Assembly: GCA_003235785.1 (NCBI GenBank)
Contig: QJYE01000422.1
Location: forward strand, 1 to 5,503
DNA from: Nitrospirota bacterium
GTDB taxonomy: Bacteria; Nitrospirota; Nitrospiria; Nitrospirales; UBA8639
DNA length: 5,503 bases
Direction: 5' to 3'
The translations under genes were made by a program, and so were the position numbers. Below, piece after piece: positions 1 through 5,503 of this stretch (position 1 is the stretch's first letter; every line of letters begins with the position of its first letter). The notes below the pieces were generated by a model. That model was not told where the DNA came from. It was given only the letters and a program-made list of their open reading frames with translations, and made no database searches.

Positions 1-1100
1 AGTTCTTTGACCAACCGTCGATTTTCTCGCGACAACCGAACGGCGACGCGGAGGGCTGGTCGAGTCATGCCTGAAAACGTTTGGCAATCTCGTACCAATA
101 GCCCCTGCGTCTGAAGCCCCTCAACCATGTCCTTTGCAGAAGGCCCATCGACAATTTCCAGCATTACAAAGTTTGCCTGCGACGGGATCACCCGCAATCC
201 AGGGACCGTCCGAAGCATTGCCATGAAACGAGAGCGCTCCTGCTGCATAAACTGTAAGCTTCGCTTCCGAAAACGTGAATCCTCAAGTGCAGCCACCCCA
301 GCGGACTGTGCTACATGATTAACTGACCATGGAGGAAGATGCCTTCGAAGTGATTCGATCACCCCTGGCCCACCGACGAGATAACCAAGACGAATGCCTG
401 GAATGGCAAAAAATTTGGTAAAGCTGCGAAGAATGATCAATCGCCGATATCGTGAGATGTCTTTCATCAGAGAATGCGAAGGACACCAATCAATGAACGC
501 TTCATCAACAATCATCCAACACCCGACCCGGTCGACTTGGCTGACGATCTGACGAAATGCTCGAAGCGAAATGTGTCTGCCGGTTGGACTATTTGGATTG
601 CACACAAATACCGCAGAATTTCTCACGACGTCCGTGCGACTCTTCCCCGTGGAAGCCAGCCTCCATTCTTCAAGAATTACTGAAAGTCTCTCAAGCGGGG
701 GAGCATAACGCTGAGCGGGAACAGCATCCACAGAAATCCAGCTAACGCCAGCCAACCGCAGAGACTGTTAAAATTCGGAAAACGTTGGACCAACAATACA
801 AGCATGTTGAAGAGCCAGGACTTGGGGAAGGAGACGAATCAACTCAGCCGAGCCATTGCCTACCAGAATAGATGATTCCGGCACCCCATGTTCGTGAGCG
901 AGACAAGCGCGAAGGTCTTCGGAAAATGGATCAGGGTAATGCTGACACTCATCGACTGCATGATGCATCGCCCGCAACACCGACGCCGGTGGCCCTAAAG
1001 GGTTTACACTGGCACTAAAATCTATTAACGCATCGACAGAACAACCAAGTTGTTTGGCCAGTTGATAAACCTGACCCCCATGAAAAAGCTGTTCTTTCAC
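1..1100 (-). pseudogene. cobD: Threonine-phosphate decarboxylase (CobD/HisC-like PLP aminotransferase fold), interrupted by one in-frame TAA; 3' end cut by window edge
   Basis: The family decarboxylates L-threonine-O-3-phosphate to (R)-1-amino-2-propanol phosphate, the linker CbiB attaches to the corrin ring. Translation starts at GTG 1100-1098, overlapping the cbiB stop in GTGA; the N-terminus has the family's HGG (residues 7-9) and IDFSASVNPLGPP (26-38). Residues 81-87 are GNGSAEL and 105-110 PTFSEF, followed by TAA at 770-768. My own translation of the same frame downstream is fully open to base 3: QSLRLAG, then CNPNSPTG (about 167-174), IVDEAF (about 197-202), SFTKFFAIPGIRLGY with the probable PLP lysine at codon 229 (bases 416-414) and Arg 237, and LRVAVR near codon 355 with a likely carboxylate-binding arginine. 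About 365 codons are visible, close to the usual family length near 360, so little is missing at the edge. The stop replaces the residue that is often Glu in family sequences like FSEYERALRLAG. As it stands the gene should give only a 110-residue fragment without the catalytic lysine. Annotators may instead split it into 768-1100 and a second piece. Confidence 0.88.
768..770 (-). other. Premature in-frame TAA stop inside cobD
   Basis: Read on the minus strand, bases 785-768 encode T-F-S-E-F-stop, and the next codons in the same frame encode Q-S-L-R-L-A-G. The family pattern around this point (F-S-E-aromatic-E-x-x-L-R-L-A-G) matches with no insertion or deletion, so one codon was substituted and the frame was not shifted. 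GAA or CAA to TAA needs a single base change. Because the codon is TAA, the usual selenocysteine (TGA) and pyrrolysine (TAG) recoding cannot explain it. It may be a true nonsense mutation or a base-call/assembly error. Confidence 0.9.
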
Positions 1101-2056
1101 GCCAGGCCCATCAGGAGAGCTAAGAGCATCAACACAATAGCGATCGAAGCCAACTCCATAACCTGTAGAGCCAGAGGAATCAGAGAAGGCTGTAAGGGCA
1201 CGCCAGAATCTCCGAGCTTCGCGCGCTCCTCTATTCTCCCACCATATGCGTTGACCCCACCCAACTGAATTCCAAGTGCTCCAGCCATCGCCGCCTCTGG
1301 CCACCCACTATTCGGACTGGGATGTTTTCGGGCATCACGCCAAGCGATTCGCCAGGCGGATCGGCCTTGGCCCAATCGCACAGCAGCAGCCAGACTCATA
1401 CCCAAAGCCGTCAGGCGTGCCGGGATCCAATTCAGGACATCATCAAGACGCGCCGAGGCCCATCCAAAATCTTCATACCTGGCATTACGATAACCAATCA
1501 TTGAATCCAAGGTGTTCACCGCTTTATACGCCATGGCGAAAGGCGGGCCACCCAGAGCCAGATAAAACAACGGCGCGACGATACCATCAGAAGAATTTTC
1601 AGCAACAGATTCTAGCGTGGCGCGAACAATATCAGGCTCAGAAAGATGTGTAGTGTCACGACCGACTACCTGACTCACCGCAAGCCGGGCGGACAGCAAT
1701 TCCCCCTCAACAAGAGCCCGATACACACACGTGGCATGATCCCATAAATCCCTGGCCGCCAAGGTGGTGAACCCGAAAAGAATCCAGAGCACCCCACCCA
1801 ACATAGCATGGATATTTTCTGCCGCCTCAAGACACAGCTGGACCATCCAAAAGCATCCGACAGGCAGCCCTATCGCTAAAATAACTCCGACGCCTTTTTT
1901 CGCAGACGCGGTTGAACAGACCCCCACAACATGCTGTTCATAAAGTTGAATCAGGCATCCCATAAGACGAACAGGATGTGGCAAACACCGGGGATCGCCC
2001 ACCACGACATCCAACAGACACACTCCGAGGAATTTGAGTCCAAGAAGGGAGTCCAT
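1097..2056 (-). CDS. cbiB: Adenosylcobinamide-phosphate synthase CbiB (membrane)
   Basis: CbiB (called CobD in aerobic-pathway nomenclature) is an inner-membrane enzyme that forms the amide bond between adenosylcobyric acid and aminopropanol or its phosphate. The 319-residue product is the usual family length. It opens with the signature LLDVVVGDPRCLPHPVRLMG (14-33). It continues with ESVAENSSDGIVAPLFY (149-165), NTLDSMIGYRN (181-191), RLDDVLNWIPARL (203-215) and HPSPNSGWPEAAMAGALG (245-262). Hydrophobic stretches near 56-75, 86-103, 212-226 and 297-318 suit a multi-pass membrane protein. The ATG at 2056-2054 lies 3 nt after the stop of the CWC gene, in the same frame, so it cannot be extended upstream past that TAG. 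I see no strong Shine-Dalgarno site, which suggests coupling to the upstream gene. Its stop overlaps the GTG start of cobD by 4 nt, pairing the linker-attaching enzyme with the enzyme that makes the linker. Confidence 0.96.
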   Translation of the reverse strand: MDSLLGLKFLGVCLLDVVVGDPRCLPHPVRLMGCLIQLYEQHVVGVCSTASAKKGVGVILAIGLPVGCFWMVQLCLEAAENIHAMLGGVLWILFGFTTLAARDLWDHATCVYRALVEGELLSARLAVSQVVGRDTTHLSEPDIVRATLESVAENSSDGIVAPLFYLALGGPPFAMAYKAVNTLDSMIGYRNARYEDFGWASARLDDVLNWIPARLTALGMSLAAAVRLGQGRSAWRIAWRDARKHPSPNSGWPEAAMAGALGIQLGGVNAYGGRIEERAKLGDSGVPLQPSLIPLALQVMELASIAIVLMLLALLMGLA

Positions 2057-2059
2057 GAA

Positions 2060-2266
2060 CTACGATGAAGCATTCCCGGAAGACGAAGGTGAGGGCTGTT
2101 GGGTAATCTCCGACAAACAGGTTGGACATAGACAATCATGATATTGCTTGACGATTTTCTCATATTGGGTATCGTTCACGGGGAACGCTCCACACCAACA
2201 GCGGGACAGGCCACAATCAAACCCTTGTCCGCATCGTTCACATGTCTTCGGATACGTTCGGCTCAT
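2060..2266 (-). CDS. Small eight-cysteine CWC-family protein, function unknown
   Basis: This 68-residue protein has eight cysteines at 9, 12, 18, 23, 25, 45, 47 and 50. They are arranged as CxxCGxxFxCG, then CWC, then YxxCLCxxCL, the layout of the 'cysteine-rich CWC' family (Cys_rich_CWC in Pfam, as I recall). The spacing suggests one or two structural metal sites, probably zinc, but that is inference. The C-terminal tail (about 55-68) is Ser/Pro/Gln-rich and looks disordered. There is no signal peptide or membrane segment, so it is probably cytoplasmic. The start ATG 2266-2264 has a good Shine-Dalgarno site. The gene sits 18 nt after cobS and 3 nt before cbiB, so it is co-transcribed with B12 genes. 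The family has no established role that I know of. A metal-related helper role in corrinoid synthesis is possible but unproven. Confidence 0.88.
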   Translation of the reverse strand: MSRTYPKTCERCGQGFDCGLSRCWCGAFPVNDTQYEKIVKQYHDCLCPTCLSEITQQPSPSSSGNASS

Positions 2267-2274
2267 TCCACATT

Positions 2275-2280
2275 CCCCTC
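2275..2280 (-). promoter_or_regulatory. Shine-Dalgarno site of the CWC gene
   Basis: Minus-strand GAGGGG lies 8 nt before ATG 2266-2264, inside the 18-nt gap after the cobS stop. It is one of the better ribosome binding sites in the window. It supports this small open frame as a real gene and fixes its start. Confidence 0.7.
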
Positions 2281-2284
2281 GAAT

Positions 2285-3049
2285 TCATCCAAGTAAAAAG
2301 AGCATCGGTGCGCACAGTACAAACACAATTTCCACGCCCTCATTGATCGATCCAAGAATATCACCGGTGATGCCGCCAATCTTTCTGGAAATCCACCAGG
2401 CATAGGATCGAATAAGCAGGCATCCCACACTTAGCACCGCGACAGCCGCGACAGGCCCGAAGAGGGCACTCACTCCGCTGCCCACCACAATCGAAGCCAC
2501 CAAGATATCAACCCACGAGCTGTGGCGAATGAAGGATGCTGCCAACCCGTCTGGGCGGGGATAGACTGCCCTCCACACCCCGACGACCATCGACCATCGC
2601 CCAACCGCCGGCATACACAGTAACGCAAGTTCCCGTACTCCTCCCGGCAGAGCCATCAAACCCGCGTACCGGAGCCCGAGACTGAACACTAAGCCCGTGA
2701 CTCCAATCGCTCCAATATGCGAATCCCGAAAAATTTCCAACCGTTGCTCTGGTGAGTTCCCTCCGGCCAGCGCATCCACCGTATCAGCCAATCCATCTTG
2801 ATGCAGCCCTCCCGTTACCCATACATAGAGCGAAAGGATGACCAGGTTCAGCACCAGAGGTGCGAAGATCTGCCCCAGCACCCGATCAATCGCCACCAAT
2901 CCCAGGCCAAGAAGGAATCCGACCAGCGGAAACCAACGAAGCGCCACCGCAAAGGTGGAAGGAGGCATCTCTGGAATCACCCTGGAAGGGATCGGAATAA
3001 TTGTCAGAAATTGCCATGCCAACGCCAAGCCGGCCCAGGACTTCTTCAT
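2285..3049 (-). CDS. cobS: Adenosylcobinamide-GDP ribazoletransferase (cobalamin synthase) CobS
   Basis: CobS (CobV in aerobic nomenclature) is a polytopic membrane enzyme. It joins adenosylcobinamide-GDP with alpha-ribazole or its 5'-phosphate to complete the nucleotide loop of cobalamin. The 254-residue product matches the family length. It begins with WQFLTIIPIPS (12-22) and carries the acidic signature TGGLHQDGLADTVDALAGG (79-97), whose Asp/His residues are the likely Mg2+ site. This is followed by EIFRDSHIGAIGV (105-117), GRWSMVV (150-156) and RKIGGITGDILGSINEGVE (222-240). Hydrophobic segments lie near 37-55, 61-78, 113-133, 178-215 and 241-253. The ATG at 3049-3047 overlaps the cobT stop by 4 nt (ATGA), and GGAG lies 5 nt upstream. 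That overlap couples its translation to the enzyme making one of its two substrates. Confidence 0.97.
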   Translation of the reverse strand: MKKSWAGLALAWQFLTIIPIPSRVIPEMPPSTFAVALRWFPLVGFLLGLGLVAIDRVLGQIFAPLVLNLVILSLYVWVTGGLHQDGLADTVDALAGGNSPEQRLEIFRDSHIGAIGVTGLVFSLGLRYAGLMALPGGVRELALLCMPAVGRWSMVVGVWRAVYPRPDGLAASFIRHSSWVDILVASIVVGSGVSALFGPVAAVAVLSVGCLLIRSYAWWISRKIGGITGDILGSINEGVEIVFVLCAPMLFLLG

Positions 3050-4137
3050 ACCTGCTCCGGCGCTGCAACCTCAGCACCGTCGACACCGGCACTGCCAAAA
3101 GTCGCCATGTCCCTCAAACAGGCGACACTGGCGCGCAACAGTCCAATAGCCAGGCAGGCTCCCGTTCCTTCCCCAAGGCGAAGATGGAGTTCCAACAACG
3201 GATGGAGCCCTAAATGCTCCAGGACATATCGATGACCAGGTTCCGCTGAACAATGCGAAGGAATCACGTAATCTTGGCAATGAGGGACTAAAGCCTGAGC
3301 AATCAGCATCGCCGCTCCCGTAATAAATCCATCCAATACCACGGGGAGACGACAAGCGGCACCACCGAGAATGAGTCCAACCAACCCACCGATTTCAAAA
3401 CCTCCCATTTTGGCTAACACATCCACAGGATCCTGCTCATTGGGCTGATTGCGTATGATGCCCTGCTCAATCATCTGCACCTTTTTGGCAAACCGTTCGG
3501 CATCAACCCCCGTGCCTTTCCCCGTCACCTTGTCAACGGATTGCCCGGTCATCACGGCCGCGATCGCACTGCTGGCTGTCGTATTGCCAATACCCATCTC
3601 CCCGAGACCAAGCACCCCCATACCATCGGCATAGGCCTCACGAGCTAAGCGAATACCAACGCCTATACTCTGAAGGGCCTCCTCATAGGACATCGCCGGA
3701 CCCGTCACAAAATTCTTGGTGCCCAATCCAATTTTGTAAACCAGTAAGCTAGGAAGATTCCCAAGATCAGATTCCACGCCCATATCAACGACCCGCACCT
3801 TGGCGCCAACCTGTTTCGCCAACACATTAATCGCGGCTCCCCCGTTCAAAAAGTTCACGACCATTTGCGCGGTTACAGAAGAGGGATAGGCGCTCACCCC
3901 TTCACGGGCCACACCATGATCGGACGCTAAGGTAAAGACCACAGGCTCAGGCATGAGAGGCGGAAGCTTCTGGGAAATGGCCACATATTGAGCGGCCAAT
4001 TCCTCTAAACGTCCTAAACTCCCAATAGGCTTCGTCAGACTATCCAAGGCCAATTTTGCACGAGCATGAAACTCACGGCTCATCGGTTGAATGTTCGCGA
4101 TCGTGTCGTGAAGCAACTCGGAATAGTTCAACATCAT
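3046..4137 (-). CDS. cobT: Nicotinate-nucleotide--dimethylbenzimidazole phosphoribosyltransferase CobT
   Basis: CobT transfers phosphoribose from nicotinate mononucleotide to 5,6-dimethylbenzimidazole (or another lower-ligand base), giving alpha-ribazole 5'-phosphate for CobS. The product is 363 residues, typical of the soluble family. Visible landmarks are LTKPIGSLGRLEELA (34-48), ASDHGVAREGVSAYP (71-85), MVVNFLNGGAAINVLA (92-107), GLGEMGIGNTTASSAI (177-192), DPVDVLAKMGGFEIGGLVG (236-254), LDGFITGAAML (268-278), SHCSAEPGH (294-302) and LRLGEGTGACLA (319-330). Glu323 in the last motif corresponds to the family's catalytic glutamate (Glu317 in the Salmonella enzyme). Two adjacent ATG codons (4137-4132) begin the gene 1 nt after the cobU stop. 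No good Shine-Dalgarno site precedes them, so translation is probably coupled to cobU. The C-terminal tail GVDGAEVAAPEQV is slightly ragged but within family range. Confidence 0.98.
   Translation of the reverse strand: MMLNYSELLHDTIANIQPMSREFHARAKLALDSLTKPIGSLGRLEELAAQYVAISQKLPPLMPEPVVFTLASDHGVAREGVSAYPSSVTAQMVVNFLNGGAAINVLAKQVGAKVRVVDMGVESDLGNLPSLLVYKIGLGTKNFVTGPAMSYEEALQSIGVGIRLAREAYADGMGVLGLGEMGIGNTTASSAIAAVMTGQSVDKVTGKGTGVDAERFAKKVQMIEQGIIRNQPNEQDPVDVLAKMGGFEIGGLVGLILGGAACRLPVVLDGFITGAAMLIAQALVPHCQDYVIPSHCSAEPGHRYVLEHLGLHPLLELHLRLGEGTGACLAIGLLRASVACLRDMATFGSAGVDGAEVAAPEQV
3055..3058 (-). promoter_or_regulatory. Shine-Dalgarno site of cobS inside the end of cobT
   Basis: Minus-strand GGAG lies 5 nt before ATG 3049-3047, within the last codons of cobT. 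With the ATGA overlap it supports both independent initiation and re-initiation by ribosomes finishing cobT, and it fixes the cobS start. Confidence 0.55.
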
Positions 4138-4138
4138 C

Positions 4139-4756
4139 TTATTTTAATCGAAGCGGAAGACCACTCACCAAAAAATACACTTCGTCAGCTTCAGCGGCAA
4201 TGACCTGATTCATACGCCCGGCCACATCCCGAAAGTCCCGACTGACGGCATCCCCTGGAACTAGCCCCAAACCGAGTTCATTGCTCACCAGCACAACCTG
4301 ACCGGGACAACCTCTTATCGCTTGTATTAGCTTCCGGACATAAGACGGAACCTGCCTGGATCGAACCTGCTGTTGGAGAAGATTGTTCAGCCACAAAGTC
4401 AAGCAATCAACCACCACACTAGAAAAGTTCTCGCCATCGGAGGTAAACCATTCGGCTAACTGAGTCGGAATTTCGAAGGTCATCCATCCCTGCCCTCGTG
4501 ACCGCTTGTGCTTCTGAATACGAGCCGCCATTTCCGAATCCAGCGCCTCGGCAGTCGCCACAAACGCCCGTGGGGATTGGGTTTTCCCCTGTTTGAGCGC
4601 GAAGGAACTTTTACCGGATCGTGCCCCTCCCAGGACAAAAATCAGTTTTGATTCAAGCAGAGACCTGGCTGGTTTTCTCTGAGTATGAGAAACTTTCGAT
4701 GGGTGAGAAGTCAGGGCTCCCATGGAGCGAGGGTTAGATTGACGGACAGAGCGCAT
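4139..4756 (-). CDS. cobU: Bifunctional adenosylcobinamide kinase / adenosylcobinamide-phosphate guanylyltransferase CobU, with N-terminal extension
   Basis: CobU (CobP) phosphorylates adenosylcobinamide and then transfers GMP from GTP to give adenosylcobinamide-GDP, the partner of CobT's product. The core starts at KLIFVLGGARSGKSSFA (37-53) with the Walker A loop at 43-51. ATAEALDSEMAARIQKHKRS (67-86) carries His83, the likely guanylylated histidine. VVVDCLTLWLNNLL (114-127) is the Walker B-like strand, followed by VVLVSNELGLGLVPGDAVSR (154-173) and a typical FRDVAGRMNQVIAAEADEVYFLVSGLPLRLK end. Family members usually begin a few residues before the Walker A strand. Here about 36 extra residues rich in Ser/Arg/Lys precede it. 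The only ATG starts are 4756-4754 and 4723-4721 (Met12); neither has a clear Shine-Dalgarno site, and I see no GTG or TTG closer to the core. The start is therefore uncertain by at least 11 codons. The gene follows the adenosyltransferase by 9 nt and precedes cobT by 1 nt. Confidence 0.95.
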   Translation of the reverse strand: MRSVRQSNPRSMGALTSHPSKVSHTQRKPARSLLESKLIFVLGGARSGKSSFALKQGKTQSPRAFVATAEALDSEMAARIQKHKRSRGQGWMTFEIPTQLAEWFTSDGENFSSVVVDCLTLWLNNLLQQQVRSRQVPSYVRKLIQAIRGCPGQVVLVSNELGLGLVPGDAVSRDFRDVAGRMNQVIAAEADEVYFLVSGLPLRLK

Positions 4757-4765
4757 ACAAGAACT

Positions 4766-5365
4766 TTAGACCTTAGTCGATGGAGCTGGCACCCGTTCCC
4801 ACAACAATTCCGCTTTTCCTTGCTTTTTTGCTACCCAACGCGCAAACACAAACAACGCATCACTCAGCCGATTGAGAAATTTCACCAATTCCGGAGACAC
4901 GACTTCTTCCTTCGATAGGGTCACACACAACCGTTCGGCCCGCCGGCAGATGGTACGGGCGACATGTAAAAGGGCAGAAATCTGTCCGCCGCCGGGTAAA
5001 ATAAACTCTTTCAAGGGCTCAAGTTCCTTTTGGCATTCATCAATCAAATGTTCCAAATGCTCGACGTCTTCTGGAGACACGGTCGGCATATTCGGAAAGG
5101 TCTCTCCCGGGGCCGTAGCCAAGATACCACCCAAATCAAATAATTTATTCTGCGTCCACTTCAGGGTGTTCTCAACAAATTTAGACGTTTCAACATTCGT
5201 TCCCGCTTGCTCATTCGAAGCTCGAATCAAACCAAGCGTGGAATTCAATTCGTCCACGGTGCCATAGGCTTCGACTCGCACAGAATCTTTCCAGACCTCT
5301 TGCCCTCCAGCCAACCGGGTTTTCCCGGCATCACCCGTACGTGTGTAGACTTTTGAAATTCGCAT
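4766..5365 (-). CDS. pduO: Cob(I)yrinic acid a,c-diamide / cob(I)alamin adenosyltransferase, PduO type
   Basis: PduO-type ATP:corrinoid adenosyltransferases move the 5'-deoxyadenosyl group of ATP to Co(I) of a corrinoid, either during synthesis or when salvaging corrinoids. The 199-residue product, counted from ATG 5365-5363, carries the N-terminal ATP loop KVYTRTGDAGKTRLAGG (5-21). It also has RVEAYGTVDELNS (30-42), FILPGGGQISALLHVARTIC (121-140), the RRAER helix (141-145) and FLNRLSDALFVFARW (163-177), all diagnostic of the trimeric family. The open frame extends upstream to an ATG at 5467. I reject that start because the 34 added residues resemble no family member and overlap the TATAAT box. 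TGGAGA at 5379-5374 supports starting at ATG 5365, or at the adjacent in-frame GTG 5368. This is the first gene of the run, 9 nt ahead of cobU. No lipoyl, Cob_adeno_trans-PocR or other fused domain is present. Confidence 0.95.
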   Translation of the reverse strand: MRISKVYTRTGDAGKTRLAGGQEVWKDSVRVEAYGTVDELNSTLGLIRASNEQAGTNVETSKFVENTLKWTQNKLFDLGGILATAPGETFPNMPTVSPEDVEHLEHLIDECQKELEPLKEFILPGGGQISALLHVARTICRRAERLCVTLSKEEVVSPELVKFLNRLSDALFVFARWVAKKQGKAELLWERVPAPSTKV

Positions 5366-5373
5366 CACGTTTA

Positions 5374-5379
5374 TCTCCA
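5374..5379 (-). promoter_or_regulatory. Shine-Dalgarno site of the adenosyltransferase gene
   Basis: Minus-strand TGGAGA lies 9 nt from ATG 5365 and 6 nt from the adjacent in-frame GTG at 5368-5366. It decides the start in favour of the MRISKVYTRTGD form rather than the far-upstream ATG at 5467. Confidence 0.65.
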
Positions 5380-5416
5380 GGAGAAAAAATATAATCCGTT
5401 TTCGGCCAATCGTGCC

Positions 5417-5422
5417 ATTATA
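5417..5422 (-). promoter_or_regulatory. Candidate -10 box (TATAAT) for the B12 operon
   Basis: The minus strand reads TTTTTATAATGG, a perfect sigma-70-type TATAAT hexamer in an A/T-rich stretch unlike the neighbouring genes. A start site about 7 nt downstream would give a leader of roughly 45 nt before the adenosyltransferase gene. At the expected 16-18 nt spacing (about 5439-5446) I find no good TTGACA-like -35 box; the sequence there is GGCCTGTA. The promoter may therefore depend on an activator, or the match may be chance. Confidence 0.4.
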
Positions 5423-5503
5423 AAAATTTAATCTATCGTACAGGCCGGAAATACGGGAACACCACAACTAAGACGCTGCAAACCCTGCTATCCCCTTAGC
5501 CAC

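Larger units (their letters stand above)
5366..5503. other. Leader / intergenic region upstream of the operon, no gene seen
   Basis: These 138 bases hold the Shine-Dalgarno site and candidate -10 box and are more A/T-rich between about 5381 and 5440 than the coding regions. No open frame on either strand here resembles a gene. I looked for a cobalamin riboswitch on both strands and did not find the conserved B12 box (AGYCAGGAGACCUGCC-like) or a convincing L5 and core set. The far right part (5445-5503) is cut by the window edge and cannot be assigned. Confidence 0.5.

Noticed and set aside
1101..1304. Upstream ATG extension of the cobD frame to 1304
   Set aside because: The added residues (Trp/Arg/Gly-rich) do not resemble the family and lie entirely within the cbiB coding sequence in another frame. 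The HGG motif right after GTG 1100 marks the natural N-terminus.
2054..2062. CWC protein and cbiB are in the same frame, separated by TAG-TTC, hinting at a readthrough fusion
   Set aside because: Both proteins have complete family-like ends and starts, and CbiB has the canonical N-terminus at its ATG. Shared frame at a 3-nt gap is expected one time in three.
2798..3235. Plus-strand open frames such as those at 2798-3235, 1276-1653 and 4872-5267
   Set aside because: They lie opposite strongly conserved minus-strand genes, have low-complexity Arg/Ser/Pro/His-rich products with no family resemblance, and are antisense shadows.
5396..5405. Small CCG-TTTT-CGG hairpin in the leader as a terminator or operator
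   Set aside because: The stem is only 3 bp and no T-tract follows on the transcribed strand in a way that would make a terminator; likely chance.
5366..5467. Upstream extension of the adenosyltransferase to ATG 5467
   Set aside because: The 34 extra residues precede the conserved KVYTRTGDAGKT start, overlap the candidate promoter, and the Shine-Dalgarno site fits 5365 or 5368 instead.
5430..5503. Possible cobalamin riboswitch on the plus strand, from GGGAA at 5455, a GCTGCAAACCCTGC stretch and a terminal GCCAC
   Set aside because: The conserved CCCGCNACTG core, the GGTG segment and the B12 box are not present in proper order. The orientation would also serve a gene outside the window, not this operon.

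Overview
The window is one tightly packed, leftward-reading (minus strand) gene cluster for the last steps of adenosylcobalamin (coenzyme B12) synthesis. Nothing on the plus strand looks like a real gene. The family content is clear, but the organism is not fixed by the sequence. A moderate G+C free-living bacterium is likely, and the gene set plus a small CWC-type cysteine-rich protein would fit a Nitrospira-like lineage. That taxonomic guess is inference only.

In transcription order (right to left) the cluster holds: a leader of about 138 bases with a consensus TATAAT box; a PduO-type corrinoid adenosyltransferase; cobU (adenosylcobinamide kinase/guanylyltransferase); cobT (dimethylbenzimidazole phosphoribosyltransferase); cobS (cobalamin synthase); a 68-residue eight-cysteine CWC-family protein; cbiB (adenosylcobinamide-phosphate synthase); and a cobD-like L-threonine-O-3-phosphate decarboxylase that runs off the left edge. 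Junctions are 9 nt, 1 nt, a 4-nt ATGA overlap, 18 nt carrying a Shine-Dalgarno site, 3 nt, and a 4-nt GTGA overlap. This strongly suggests one operon with translational coupling.

The pathway logic is complete. The PduO-type enzyme adenosylates the corrinoid. CobD makes aminopropanol phosphate from threonine phosphate, and CbiB attaches it to the corrin ring. CobU activates the product with GTP, CobT makes alpha-ribazole phosphate, and CobS joins the two. No alpha-ribazole phosphatase (CobC) is visible here.

The main anomaly is in the cobD-like gene. Its reading frame is open across the whole visible gene except for one in-frame TAA at 768-770. The protein on both sides aligns with the family without any gap, so this is a single-codon nonsense change (or sequence error) in an otherwise intact gene, not a frameshift. 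Second-tier observations are the CWC protein lodged inside a B12 operon, an N-terminal extension on CobU, and the absence of a recognisable cobalamin riboswitch in the visible leader. I did not find a wholly new system here.
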